64,000 nt of DNA from Wuchereria bancrofti (GCA_005281725.1 SSBO01000007.1:4498031-4562030), one strand, 5' to 3'. Positions 22,322 through 36,630 are shown, counted from the stretch's first letter. Notes: a model not told the origin generated them from the sequence alone. A program made the numbers and translations.

Positions 22322-25300
22322 ATGTCAACTATAAACGGAAGTAATCCAGCAGTTCGTATACCAATTGTGAATAATGTTATATTAAATGATGCATTGCAAT
22401 CACAGTAATTCTTTCATTTCACTTTTTAATTTTATTAACTATAATCAACGAGTAAATGGAATCACAAAAAAAGGAAGTGGTGTAATTCGAGATATTAAGC
22501 CACACTTCTTGTATTAGTTTACTTGTTACTGCAAGAAATGTTCACGGAAAAAGGATTATTTCCATAAAGAATAGATGAGGTTAATCATAAAAGAGTTGAT
22601 AAGATTAAAAATATTGAGCGATATTTGAGAGTTCGGCACTCTAATCTTTCAAGAGTAAATTTTTTTCGATAAACAGTTGCTCAAGTTCAGCTAGTAATTA
22701 TAGTTTTCTGGAGAAGAAAATGTAAAGAAACCCTTGGATAAAATAAAACGTGCTGTAGTTAGTGTTATTGTTTTCGTTTTAATCATCCTATCAAATTCTA
22801 ATATCTTCTTTTATACTCTACTTATTTTTAAAGAAGAAAGATATTGTGCAGAGTCAACCTATATTTGCCTTGCAGACGTGAAAACACTATGCCAAATGGT
22901 ATTGCTTCACTTCAACCAAATCAGGTATCTGAAACGACACGTGAAAGCAGCATGCGTGGAAATGTAAGAATATATTTCTAAAATTTTCTTTATTTTGTCT
23001 TTAAATGAACACCAAATTGTTTACTTTGTTTGAGCTATTTGCAGAGACTGCGTGTTGAAGATGCACTATGCTATTTGGATCAAGTAAAACAGCAGTTTGC
23101 GGATGCACCAGATGTCTATGTTAATTTCCTCGATGTCATGAAAGATTTCAAATCGCAAGCGTAAGTTTCACTTATTTTTCCATAAACCCCTAAGAAGATT
23201 TAGTGATTGAAATATAGCAAGTAAGAATTTCATACTCGCCGGTAGAACAAGCAAATATTAAGAAGGCAAATATATTAAGAAGGCAAGCGCAAGCAAATAT
23301 AACGAAATGTTCATTTCTAAGATTTTTGTATATTGGTTTGAACTATGAATCTTGAAATTTGTAATATTTACACTTATATAGACAGATAAATAACTAGGTA
23401 GTTGTGCTTTCTTAATTTTTCTACTACTTTTTTCACATTTTTCTTAATTTTGTGAACAGTATAACAGATTTTTAGCATTGATACACCTGGTGTAATAAAG
23501 CGGGTTTCACGTTTGTTTCGTGGTCGACCTAATTTAATCATTGCATTTAACACATTTCTGCCACCTGGATTTGATGTTTCCGTTGACGGGATAAAGGTCA
23601 TCATAACTGAACCAAATGGTCGTAGACAAATCATAAATGAAAGTATGTTTTGCTTAAAAGTCGTTTTACAAAAGTTTACATTAAAGTGGAGCATAGCAGT
23701 GGTTAAAGTTTTTGTCGGACACTCATTTCATTTCTTTGTAATACTTACTTTTTTTTGAAACTGGGAAACATGAAAGTTGATTTTCGCATACAAACGTATT
23801 AAAAACACTTTTGCGATTTCTTATGTTGTGGAGCGTGCTACACTGTTGCAGAAATTCTTATCTATCATTTTTTTTTTTCATGGAATTATGTTCGGTGATC
23901 TCCGAATAGCGGTACTTTTAACTAATGTTCAAATGCTTAATGCTCAAATGCTTTTAACTAATGCTAATGCCCAAAAATGTCATTATTGTGAGTCATTCTA
24001 CCTCTATCTGCCTACCTTTCCGAATCCTTTTTATTTCTGTTGCTTCTTATCCTTCTAAAAACGTCGAAGCTTTTTCACAACAGAGAAAATACAAAATGAA
24101 ATTGCGCGCCCTGTAGATCTTGCTACTCAATCGTAGCCCTTTCTGTTCTATGTGTTACATATGAGTAGAGTTTTCTGGAATCATAAAAAAGAAGTATCTA
24201 TTAAAATTCTGGATTAAAAGAACTTATGAAAAGCTGTTTTTAAATTGCATGGGATAAACAAGTCAGGCGATATTCTGTGAGTAATACATTATAACTTAAC
24301 TAATGTTTGGATTTAGTGTTATTGGATGTGTTTTGTTATGATTATTTCCAATATGTCAGAAAAATTAAAAGGAAATGATTATACACATATTTTTCAGATC
24401 ATTCTGAATCGTCCAATTCTGAATTATCAGAAACAGCGCAAAATTCTGAAGTGACAAAAACTTCACCTTCGGTTGAGCCTCTTGCGGGTGTTACTGGAGA
24501 TCCATTATTAGCAGCAAGTGAAGCCAGTGCGTCAGTTCCTGAATTGGAACCAGTTATGACCAGACAACAGGGAAATGAACTTACACCGGTTGCTACAGAT
24601 CCGCAGTGTAGTGAAATTAGGCCTACCACTTTTTTGTCAAGTCGTGTCACCACCGCAACCTATCAAGATGCTGTAATGTACAGAAACAAAGTGATGGTGA
24701 GTGATTATATTATAAATTAAACATAAAGTGTAATATATCATATTGGACTGTGATGATCTTATACTTGAAGTGGAAAAGTTCTCAAAAACTTCATTTTCAG
24801 GCTCGATTTGAGGATCGGCCTGAGATCTACCATAAATTTCTTGAAATTCTTCAACGGCTTCATCGATTAACACAGGTAAGTTCTGTAACTTCCTGTTTAG
24901 TAGACTTGACGGTTACTTCATTTGCATGCGTGCCTTTTGACGTCCCTATCTAATACGCATGATTTCCTTAAAAAGTTCGAATAACATTTCCATATTGGCG
25001 AATAAATCAAAGAGATGAGGACCGTTTTCGTTATACGATAGTCGATTGTAGTTTTCTTGTCATATCTGAAACCTTTGAGAGCAGATTTTTATGTTTGTAT
25101 TCTATCCGGAGACATATTCCTGTAATTCCAAATGAATAGTTTGTATAGGAGTCAGTTTAATTATCAATAATTTTCGCTGACTAGAAATCAAGTATTAGGA
25201 TACATTATTCTTGCCTGTCAATTATTCAGGAGTTGTATTTCAGGAGGGAGGAGTCATTCAGGGATATAAACGAGCTCTGGAAGCAGTCGAAGTGCTTTTT

Positions 25301-28300
25301 GAAAATGACACAGATTTAGTGCAAGAATTTAAGCAGCAATTCCAGCCTAGCTGTTCTGGAAAATCTTGCACATCCTCTAGTACGCTTCGAGATACAACCA
25401 GTAAAGTAATCTTCTTTCCAAAAATTCCAATCTCATTAATTTTTTTTGTCAGATTAACAGTGAACTTTTTAGGGAAGAATCCAGAAGAGTGGGGAACGCA
25501 ATACTTTTGTCGTTTCTCCTCAGCCTGTTTGTGTTCCAAAAGTTCAGAATCTACAAGGAATGAGTCCTGGAAAGCGTACCGTTTATATGTGTTCTACAAC
25601 AGCAGCAAAGGTCTTTTTTAAAAGCATATTGCCATGTTTTATGTAACAGTAGCCTAGCATGTTTGAATGTCTTTTGGGTAATATGAACAGTATAATAGTA
25701 GATACAGCAAATACTAATGTAAAACGACTGAATTCTTTGAGCTATATATAATTTTAAGCATAGCCTAATAGTTTTCATCGTTTAACATTTTATGAATGCT
25801 GTATTTTGTTTGCAGAGAGCGAAATTAGGAAGCATTAATATGTTAACCTATGATACAGATGTTGAAGAAGCAGCCAAATTCGGTACCGTTGAAGATTATC
25901 TTTTCTTTGACAAGGTATGCTGGCTACAAGAAGTAAGCTTTGTGATTTTTTGACTTTTCTTTAAATCCTTTACTTAACCAAACATGTTTACTAGTGTTTG
26001 GTGGAAACTGAAGTTGAAGTATTTGTGAAAAAGTCAAGATTTTAGTTTCATGCAAAGCATCAGAAGGTTTTTTTTTTTTTGTTGTTATTGTTATTGCACA
26101 ATGGTATGTAAAAATTACTTAATATGTTCAAACTTTTTAAAGGCCGATATTAATTTTTTTTTTGCGTCAGATGAGCTTTTAATCTGTTTTGTATTATTGA
26201 TTCTTCATAGTTCTTAGTGGTAATGTTGCTCAAAATGTAAAAATACGTATTCTGAATTTAAGGAAAAGTTTTAACTTGCGTAAATTATTGAAAAATTTTG
26301 CAGGTGCGAAAAGCTCTTATTGATAATGGTGTACATGAAAACTTTCTGCGATGTCTTGCTTTGTATAACCAAAGCATCATTTCGAAAATCGAACTTGTGG
26401 AACTTTTGACACCTTTTATTGGGTAAAATTTCTCAAAAATATTCATGAGTAGGAAATGCCAGTTTACTAGGAATTATGTTTTTGTAGTGCTAATTGATCC
26501 TCATGACATAAATGAAAGATTTTTAAAAATTGTTTTTTTGCTTGTTTGGTCCTTTTTGACGCTGTTTATTGATGTGATATTTCGCACTTATTTTTTTCCC
26601 CAGACGTTTCACACTGTTACTGAAGCATGTGAAGGAACTGTTGGGCTTGCCGGATACACATAATGATAGTCAGCAAAACGACGACAAGCATCGACGCCGA
26701 CAAGCTCAAATGAACGATGACATGGAATTGGAACACAAAATTGGTAATTTCAAAAATTAGGATTATTATGTAAGAAAATTGTACTGTACATTTTTCCTCA
26801 TTGCGAACTAAATTCATTCCTCCTGATTTGATGTGACTTCATGCGTCTTCTAAGACAAAAAAATTTCAGATTATGCTACATGTCGAAGACTGGGTGTTAG
26901 TTATCGGTCTTTACCAGAATCATACGAAAAACCGCTTTGTTCTGGTCGAACGCCTCTTTGTGAATCGGTCCTCAACGATTCATGGGTTTCATTTCCGTGC
27001 TGGTCTTCTGAGGACAGTTCAGCCGTCCATTCTAAGAAAACACAGTTTGAAGAATTTGTATTTCGCACAGAAGATGAACGTTATGAGGTTTGTGTAAATG
27101 CCACTTGTTTCTTCATTTTTTTATTAAATAATATGTTTTAGAAGATGGATTTTTCAGCTGGACATCGTAATTGAAGTGAACAAAACAGCTTTAGAGGTTT
27201 TGGAAATGGTTCAGCGAAAGATGTTGCGAATGAAAAATGAAGAATTGAAGTGTTTTCGTTTAGGCCCTTCTTTGGGTGGCAGTTCTAATTCGATAATGTT
27301 ACGCGCACTACAGCGAATTTATGGGTAAAGTTAGAGGACTTTCTAAATTGCACCAAACTGAAGTATTAAAAAATAAGTAATTTTAGCAGTTGAACTTGTG
27401 GAGATTTATTTTTTTAGGGATCATACCTTAAAGATGTTGGAAGGAGCAATGAAGAGTCCTCAAGTTATGATACCAAGATTAATTGAACGAATGCGGCAAA
27501 AAGACGTCGAATGGCGTAAAAATCAAGAACTGTGTAATCGTATCTGGCGTGAAGAAACAGAGAAACATTACGCAAAAAGTCTAGATCATCAAGCAGTAAT
27601 CTTTAAGCAAAATGATTTAAAACTACTTCGTGCGAAAACAATCGTGAGCCAGTTCGAAAATTTATATGATGAGGTAAGATATTTAAATTCATTCCGTAAT
27701 CTTTTCTCTTGAGGTTTAATGAAACAGTAACCAAAATAATTTTAGTTACGTAACAACCAAAACCTAAATGAGAGGATTGATTTTTTTAAAACCGTGTTAT
27801 TTTTTAAGTACGAGTCCAATATAGTGAATTTCATATTCAGAGAATTTCGTGTATCTTAGCCTGTGACGTTTTGAAAATTATGACAGTGATAATTTGTTCG
27901 ATTTGTTTCTAGTATTTTCGGATTCCTTATATTCGCAGAAAGTACAACTTTGTTGATTATAGCTAGGTTAAGTGAAGCCCTTGTTTTAATCCAGTTTTGT
28001 TGATAATTCTAGCGTGCTGATCGAAATGATGAAGGTGAATCGGTGGAATATGGACCACATTGTATTTATTCTTATCCGGAAGATATACGTGTCCTGTATG
28101 ATGTTAACGATTTAGTAATACATTATGTGAAGCGACAGGCAAACATTCAGAAAGAAGAAAAACGTCTTGCAAAACGTTATCTGAAACGTTTTGTCCCGGA
28201 ATTATTCAATATTCCGCCCCAAGAGTTAAGTGATGAGGAGGAAGTAGAAGAACGAGACCTTGTCGGTTCGTAATTAAAAAAAATTTTTTTTTGCTGAAAG

Positions 28301-30968
28301 AATTTAATGAACAGAAGTTTCTGTTGTACCCTTCTTCATATAATATAATTTTTACACTAGTTATTTTTGATGGGCAATACATTATCTGGTGCTTAATGCT
28401 GTAATGATATTAAAGGTCAAAATCTCGAAGAGCAAAATGTTGGACTGCATACAGACGAAGCTCAAAAGATGAGTGATGATGTGGACTCGAAAAATGTAGG
28501 ATAAGTGAAGACACTTTATAGAAATATTATTGCAAGATTTTTTTTTTTGGAACTAGACATGGCATATATTTTTCCGACGTAATTAAGAATTATACCAAAA
28601 TAGCAGATGTCGTTTAATTCCTAGCTAAGGGAATTGTCGCTTCTTAAACTGATTAAATTTTCTTCTTTTGGTAAAGGTCCTTTTTGTTGTGCAGCTCTCA
28701 ACAAGTTCGAAAGAATGAAATTTTAAAGCGTATTGAGTTTATTGGTGTTACGTGGTATATACTGGATTTCAAACAGTTGTGTAGCCTTTTTTAGTTTGAA
28801 GTTTTCGAACTTTAAATTCTCGAAATGTAATGTTTTAAGGCTCAATTTCGAAATGAAACCGAAACCTCTACATATCGTCTTTTCTATGGTGCCAACACAT
28901 GGTGTATATTCATTAGACTTCATCACTTAATGTGTGATCGATTGGCCTATTTGAAGAAAAAACATCGAGAAATCATTAAGAATCACGAAGTAATTTACAG
29001 CATATTCATTTTTTAGCTTTAAAAAGCACTAATCAAAATACTGGTACTAACCAGTATTTTGAATGTGTTTTGCCTTTCAAGCTTTGTAATACAAGCCTGT
29101 CTTCCTCAGATCTGAAATTCATTGTTTAAGAAGCAAGGTGTTATACAGATTCATTGGGAGCTAAAAAAATTTTTTATAAGAAATCATTTTCAATGATTTT
29201 TATAATAATTTTCACATAAGATTTACGAAGTATAAAGAATTGTTCAGGTAGAAGAGCGCATACGGATGGAACGAGAATCTGTAATAAACCGATGTACCGG
29301 TGATGGTGGGTTGTTGGAATCAGTTGAACTAGATACAAAACTTGGTTTATCTTTGCTGAAACCGGATAGCCAAAACCCGGTTAACTACTACGTTGCATTG
29401 ATCAATGAAGTCAAAAATCTTTTGGATGGTCTTATTGATAGTGTCGCTTTTGAAGACAACGTCAGGTAAAGTAATGCTGGAATTGATTGAAGCATTTTGC
29501 AACATAATGGGTCTTATTCAAATTATGGAAGATAACACTTATCAGTTTATTGTACTTTTTTCAGAAAAATGTTCGGAACATCTGCTTATTTAACATTTAC
29601 AATGGATAAAATTATCATGACAATTGCACGGCAACTACAAAACATGTCTTGCGAGGATGCAAACGTTGCTAGTATGGATCTGTACAAAAAATATCGTTTT
29701 GAGCGTCCCGTCAGTTTGTACAGTCGAGATAAAAATGAAGAAAATATCGATGATGCTTATGAACGGGCTGCACAAGAAGTGCTTGCTAATCAAAACTGTT
29801 TCAAAACTTTCTTCCTTCATGATACTCGAAGCGTTACGATGGAACTGATTGACAGTGATGTCACCGAAGAAGGAGAGAAAGGTGACAGTGATCAAGAGTG
29901 GAGTCGTTACGTACATCACTATGTTGAGGTTGAATAAATTTTCTGCTAATTTTTTCATTTATTAACGCATCCTATTTTTATTCATTGCAATGCGTCGCTT
30001 AACAGTGATTACATATATTGCTTAATTTTTTCACATGTTCAAGAAATATATAGTTTTATATAGTTTTTCCAGAGTCTTACTAATGAACCGTCATCATCAG
30101 CATTAAGTCCGGAAGATCAGCAGCAGATGCTCGAGACCATTGGTGAAAGGCCTCCTCTATTTCTTATGAAATATATCAAAGCGGGAATGGACAAATATAG
30201 GTCTATTCTTATGGCAGATTGCTTTCCTATAGTGCTTCGAAACAGATATTGGCCTGTTCTTTGGTTTTAATTATTCCATTCTTAACATTTCTTATTGTCA
30301 TCAGTTTTAGAAAGAAGGACGATGAAACGAGTAAAAAGAATGAAGACGGAGAACAGAAGTCGGAAGAGAAATTGTCCTTTACAGTGAGTGAGGACTTAAG
30401 CGCTCTGTTTTCTCCAGCTGGAAATTATAAAATGCGATTTACTAAGGGTTCAGGTGATCTGTTAATAAGAACCGGAGCACCGCGAAAAGGGATGGATGTA
30501 AGTTTACGATTTACTTGTGAACTTGGATACCGTGGATAAAAATATGAACTGAGGAAGAAAGTAGTTCAAGGAATATATAATTTAATTTATTTGTTTTATT
30601 CATTCATTGATTTATTTGTTCAACTGTTTTATTTGCTTATTTATTTAATCAATTAATTTCAAAAATAAAAGCTGATTGATTTACTTTATAGAAAATATTT
30701 TTAACAATTACTTATATGTTGCTAACCTTTTAATTTGCAGAAGCATAGAATAGTCACAGGACGGAGAAAAGACCGTTTTTTGGCATGGTTAGAAGAACGG
30801 TTGTGCGAAGATGGTGGAGATGTGTTGGGTCCGCGAAACTGGCTTGCAGATGGTTCACGAATAGTACCTGTGCGCCATCCTGAGTTTCCTTATATCACTT
30901 ACAACCGTTATTTCTCTTCCATTTCTAGTACTTCTTCAACTTCATCATCAACTCGTAGTCAGCGTTGA
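22322..30968 (+). CDS. sin-3: SIN3 transcriptional corepressor scaffold
   Basis: Scaffold of the nuclear SIN3-HDAC corepressor complex. Exons: 22322-22404, 22876-22963, 23045-23160, 23476-23642, 24398-24696, 24801-24875, 25244-25405, 25473-25610, 25816-25914, 26304-26422, 26604-26743, 26870-27087, 27158-27324, 27418-27673, 28013-28265, 28416-28495, 28695-28746, 28840-28989, 29248-29465, 29565-29928, 30073-30200, 30311-30497, 30741-30968 (TGA); about 1,260 residues. PAH1: [20 protein letters not shown], continuing to [11 protein letters not shown]2: [15 protein letters not shown] to [11 protein letters not shown]3: [13 protein letters not shown] to HVKELLG. The HDAC-interaction domain follows ([30 protein letters not shown]). 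The C-terminal Sin3 region begins with [20 protein letters not shown] and ends in a Ser/Thr-rich tail. Every join is in phase except the entry into the 28695 exon, where two nucleotides modulo three are missing, so a microexon is probably unseen. All three PAH domains are present, more than I recall for the C. elegans protein. Confidence 0.95.
23915..23980. repeat. Short tandem duplication in a sin-3 intron
   Basis: Two near-identical copies of a unit of about 36 nt containing CTTTTAACTAATG and CAAATGC, within the intron between the PAH1 and linker exons. A local duplication with no evident function. Confidence 0.6.
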
Positions 30969-32778
30969 AATTATAGCATATATCTTACACTGTGAGTCGA
31001 TCAAAATTCCGGTTTTTTCCAGTGGTTTAGTGGATTTGTAATACTTCGATGGTTTTAGTTGTAGCCTTTTGGATAATTGAGCTAAGTAGTGTAAAAAGAC
31101 GTATATTGCATTCAGGCTATACTCCATAATGTTCAAAATCCGTGACTTTATTCAGTTCACTTATACTTTGTCAACTGTACTCCTTCAGTAGCTGTAGAAA
31201 TAAGTTCCTGAAAAATTAAAACAGTCTACATTTGGTAGGGGTCTGTGAAATTAACTTGAGAAATTTATGACCCCTTTCTCACCGCACTCATTTTTGTTCA
31301 ACTTAATTGGTTTGAACAGATCAGAGTGGCAGTTTAGGACCAAATATTTAATATTAGGTAAGGGAGCAGACTAAATAACATCGAAAAGTAGTCAAAGAAT
31401 CGAGCTTTTTTCCAGTACTGATTGGTCTTCTGCTGCATTACTTCTAATATATTTCCTGAATTTTATTCATTTTTCATCGGTATGAGGAGTGTACAGGTTC
31501 CAACCTATTTACTCATCTGAATTTTCACATATTACAACATTGAGTATGTTGCGTTCCAACAATGTCGATATTGACATTTCTTATATTCGGAATTTGTGTT
31601 TTTTTTTGTGCATTAGATGTTATTGATTTTGAAATGGGATAGATAAATCATTTCAACTATGAATTGTGTTGGTTGCTACCAGAGAAACTGAGTATTCTTG
31701 TCATTTGTATCTACTTTTAAAATTTATGAGCTCGATTAAATATGAAATACTGAATAGGACTAAATAAAACACACCCATTAAAATATGGGAAAGTAATAGA
31801 AGACCATTAAGGATACGACTATGTACCTCTTAAGCAGAAGAAAGAAGGCGATGGCTTCGTCAGCGTATATACAAGTTTTTGAGGAACGAGCTGTAATTTA
31901 AAGAAATTTATTTCCATTATGAATTAAATAGTACTTAAGTGGGACTATTATAACGCGAACGAGGAATGATAAATGACAATTACTGCACTTTGTCGACTGC
32001 GTGCTAGAGCGATATCACTTGATGAAGATTGTGAGGGACATTTCTCCAATCGCAGCACGGTCCAGAATTTTATAATTCGTTATTAATGAAATAGAAGCAA
32101 ACGGAAGGAATGATTAGGTTTCAAGAAGTGATCCAAAAAGCAATAGATACGTTATTTCAATAGAAATCGTAAGGACAAAAACACAGTGCATTCTGTAACT
32201 CAGTGGTGGACTGTATGTTTTTCCGCACAAATTCGTTGGGATGAGTTGGAAAAAACTTGTAGCGGAGTTATCTTCGCAAGATTGCTTTAATTCCTTACTA
32301 CAATAAACTGGAAACTAAATTTAATATATACAAATACATTACAAAATATAAGCTAGAAAGTAAGCCAGAAAATGATCGAATTAATTGCGCATTTATTCTC
32401 TGAATATGTAGTTGTATGGACACGGAATTAATAATAAAAACAGTCATCACTTAACAAAAGTTTTCAAATTCATGATGAAAAACGTGAGTCAAGATACCGT
32501 GGGAATCTTTTATCCTCCAATTCTGTTTGCTATTCGTAGACCATATACAAGAAATACCTATATATGCAAGCTAGGAAAAACAAATGAAAGAACTATCAGG
32601 TTCCACCGAAAATAAATGTGCGTGACATATGCACGAAACGAAAAATGTAATGCAATCTTCAATAAATGCTAATTCTCAATATGTAAACACTCATTCGAAA
32701 TCGATAAGAAGTGTATAATTGGCCTGAGCTTTTTAACGATGAGCAGATAATTATTAATTAGCACCGTTGCACATAGCT
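30969..32778. other. Intergenic region between convergent sin-3 and the OSER1-like gene
   Basis: About 1.8 kb of non-coding sequence containing both 3' ends. An AATAAA on the plus strand at 31763-31768 and a TTTATT (AATAAA on the minus strand) at 32392-32397 are possible poly(A) signals, but both are far from their stops. No other gene was supported. Confidence 0.45.
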
Positions 32779-34105
32779 TTATACATACATACTTTCAGCC
32801 AGGACCGACATTTTCAAGCAAATATTAACAAACTGGTTAAAATATTCCGCTAGTTCAGCAACTTCGCCATCCACACCTTCATCTGCTAAATCCCATGGTG
32901 AATAACGTGACGCTTCAACCGAGCAGCTTGAGCTCTTACTCCTGAATGAAGTGGAATATACAAAAAGTACAAGTAAATGTATTACATATAAATTTTTGAA
33001 AACAATTCTGATCTCTAGGTCAAGGAGAAAAGTGTTGATTTGATTCTAAACTTAAACCTTTTATAAAATTATGAAGCGTTCTCCTCTGTGAGTGGATATT
33101 TTTCAAAAAAGAAGTTTCATGACATAAAATGTGAATAAAACTGCGAAGAAAGTAGAAATTTCTGTTTTGCACTTATTTCTATAAATAACTTTCATATTAA
33201 ATTGAACTCTTCTTTATTGTAACCCATATGGATCTCAAACACTTCTATAAATAAATCAAATTAGCAATTCTACCCGTGAATGAATGTAAACCGACCTTTC
33301 CATAATAGATGGTTGCTCTGACAGTGTCAACCTCAGCTCGTCAACATCGCCTTCTAATTTAATGCCCCAAAGTTTTTCCAAAGCAGAACTGCGCTTAAGC
33401 GTTTCCACTTTTTTGCTCATTAAAGGCAATAAATACGGCTTGTAACGATGTCGAGTACGACTGAAAATATGGAGTCCTATAATTCAAATAATAAACGAAA
33501 GCTAATTCAGTCCTTGAAAATGCACTGCTAAACAACAGAAACTAAAATCACTAAGACATGATTTATGTATAATATAGTTATAAACTTCTTCCACAAGTCT
33601 AAGTGCCTTTGAAGAAGGAAGAGGAATGGTAACCTACCGTTTCCCTTCTTTTTCAACTGAAAACAGTTGCAAGCACAACACCTAACATTACAATCGAGTC
33701 CTCCAACCTATTTGCGTTTTTATCAATTAAAAAAAAGTCACACAATCTCAGCTTCTTCAAATTTATTGCAAACAAAAACTGAACCGAAAATGACAATATT
33801 TCGCCTTTTAACTACATTTCAAAACCTTAACATTCTCAATTTCTATCAAATGATTCGCAAATTGGATGAGGTACGAAATAAGAAGCAATTTCAAAAACTT
33901 ACTCCTTGAAAATACGAGCAGTGTAGCTCGATGCTGTAGAAGGTTGTTGCGTTTTCTGACAAAGTAAAGTAGTTTTGAATGACTTTCTTGGTATTCTGCT
34001 GTCCCCATCATCTTCGGAATCTTTGCTGTCACCCGCTTGCAATGAAAGTTTTTCAAAAATTGAAAGAGCTTGTTCCATAGTTGCTTTTACTTCTGCTTCT
34101 TCCAT
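32779..34105 (-). CDS. OSER1-like (oxidative stress-responsive serine-rich) small protein
   Basis: Three exons on the minus strand: 34105-33903 (ATG), 33460-33296, 32941-32779 (TAA), all joining in phase to a 176-residue protein. The start codon directly abuts a strong TTTCAG acceptor (34106-34108 on the plus strand), which suits spliced-leader addition. The N-terminal third is acidic with a coiled-coil-like segment (MEEAEVKATMEQALSIFEKL). The middle is basic (RHRYKPYL, KKVETLKRSSALEKLWGIKL). A Ser-rich stretch (RSKSSSCSVEASRYSPWD) precedes the C-terminal block GEVAELAEYFNQFVNICLKM, SVLAESMYV. That last block matches the conserved end of OSER1 as I recall it (M/LAGYLEY..IPKKMS.MAEMMY). OSER1 is a FOXO-regulated stress protein without known enzymatic activity; function here is inferred from the C-terminus alone. 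Confidence 0.75.
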
Positions 34106-36620
34106 CTGAAACCAACCACTGTCATATGATCAAGCGAAATATTTTTACGGCTTTTCACATAGCCTTCTTCAAAAGAATCATACACATTTGTGAATTCATC
34201 AGGCAAGAACTTTTTCGGAAGAGATCGTTGCTTTTTCCTCCTAAACTCCGATGCTTTGGAAAATTAAATGCTTAAATCAGTAGTATTTATAATTTTCCAA
34301 TGGTTGCTCGAGGGAAGTCTTCAAAGCAAAGGTAGCGCTGTAGCAAGCTGAGAAGTTTATCAAAAATTTCTTTGGAATTAGTGAATGGACAAACTAAAGA
34401 AGACAAATTCAATGTGACAGGTCCCGATAGGAAGGCGGTTACCAATAAACCAATAAACAAGCGAATAGTCAGCTACGACGTTTAGCTAAAAAGTGAATTA
34501 GACAGCACTTTTCGTATCCCTAGAAGTACTACTACGCATACATACATACATACATCATATACACATACATACATACACACCGGTGGCCCCTTTCTTGTCA
34601 GAAAACATAACGGTGTGAAACGAGGGAGGCCGATATGCAACCAAACGATTCTCTAATGTTTGTCATAGCTCTCATTTCGCTTGTCTCAGGTCAAAGGTTA
34701 ATTTCTTCATGTCGCTGCTAATATTGAACTGATTATAGCACCTCATAACTGAAAATATCAAGTCCAATAAGAAGCAAATATTATATGTTTATTTGGAAAA
34801 TCTCCCATCATCTACTTTGTTGATCAGCATTTATAATGACTTTATTCAGTTTAAAAATATTTGTCGCAACCCTCTAGTGTGTGTTAAAAACCCTTACTGA
34901 TAGCTTGTGTAGATTCATTTACAACAGTATATGTGATGGATGGGATATTATTCCTTTCTGAACAAGTGACATGAAATTTGCAAATCCGAATTGTAATATA
35001 ATTTAACCAGCTTGATCACTTCTTGATTTTGGTGAATGGTATTAGAACGGATCCACCATAGAATGATTATGGTGAGTATTCTCGATTCACATTAACGGTT
35101 ATTGGTTTATTCAGGCGGTTATTTCAGTCTTATGGAGAAGGTTCCGAAATTTCAAATAGTCATTCACTTTCATACTAAAGCATATGCAAGTTTTAACTTT
35201 AACACTAAGAGTAGTGAAAGTGAGATTGAATAAGAGGTAGTTAACTGCTACGGATTAGCTTCTAAATACTAATATAATAGGGCTTGTGCAATACACTTGT
35301 ATTCACTGAGTCTGAGATAGACAATTCTTTGTTTAAGAAGGGAAGACAATTTATATTTTAATAATCAATTCAAGAAGCATTTCGCAACAACCATATTTTC
35401 TTTCGAAGCACTTCTTTGACAACTGAAATGTTCAGTCTTTATTCACTATAATCATAAAGTTCTAGGCAGTCTTGAAATCAGATGTTTCAGCACTGTTACA
35501 TAAGGTAGGAGTTCGCTCCCATTTTTGTAATTCTGTATTCAGTTTGAAAGGTATCACCTGAAAACCGAAAACGTCAGGGAAAACGATTTTGAATTACAGC
35601 CTCCTCTATGGTGATGAAGACTTATTTAACTCCTAGGTTTCTCATGATGACTTATATGACGACCTCTCTAAGATCATTACCAATCTTACATGTATGGAAT
35701 GAAATGCTACAGGGAGTTACGTCGGATTGTCTGTTAGGCTGTTTAAAAATTAAAGGATTCGAAGGCAGTACAATTTCGCTCTGCTTCTCAGCATATTATC
35801 CACAATAAATATCTTACCATCTAATATGGTATCAACGGTGAGTATTGAGAAGCAGAAAGTAAGTACTACTAGTGAATATTAGAATGGATGTACATGTAAA
35901 TGCCCTGCACCTAATACCGCTAAAGTCCATCGGTTCATTTGTATGCCAGTATCATTCATGAGGCACCAAAACAGTTGGCTTTATTCCATTTATTATTTCT
36001 GTTTTTTCCATAAACTATTTTGTGCATTTGATCAATTTTGAATTCATTTTCATTTTTTTCACAATGCCAATGATCTTTAAGGGTGACAAACACTCTGCTA
36101 ATAATTTACAATGTGAGACCTCTCGCACTGTTGCAACGTTAGCAGTATCAAAAGAAGTCTGAAAGTCCAGATATACTGTTCATTGTAGGAAGTTTTTGGG
36201 AAAACTTGAAAAGTGATACGAACTGTAGAGAAAGTAGACATTATCGAAATTATCAAATAATTTTTGTTAGTGGTGTCTCTCAGCAGAAAGGTATAAATAC
36301 TATTCGGGAAATATCGAAATAACACTGCAGTGCAGTAAAGAACAAGGAGTCAGTAGTAATCGGTGGATTTATTACAGAAGGATCTCTGCCTGAATCACTG
36401 ATAATATTTATTGGTGCGAGGATATGAATACAAAAAGATGAAAGGAATATCGGAGGATGAGGAAAGAATATGTCGGCCAGTCCTACAATTGCACTCTGTG
36501 TTATATATCGAATGAATCGATCGGAAAGACGACATAACTCAGACTACTCTCTCTTCCCGTGCTCTTCATTCACTCTGTGATTTCAGCGCCGTCCTTCCTC
36601 ACCGCTACCGTCCGTTTAAT
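34106..36620. other. Intergenic region between divergent OSER1-like gene and ceramide kinase
   Basis: About 2.5 kb separating two divergently transcribed genes, hence likely to hold both promoters. It includes a CATA-type repeat at 34539-34580. No coding exon was supported. Confidence 0.45.
34539..34580. repeat. (CATA)n tetranucleotide repeat
   Basis: CATA units interrupted once by CATCATATACA. It lies upstream of both divergent genes. Confidence 0.85.
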
Positions 36621-36630
36621 TTTTGTAGAA

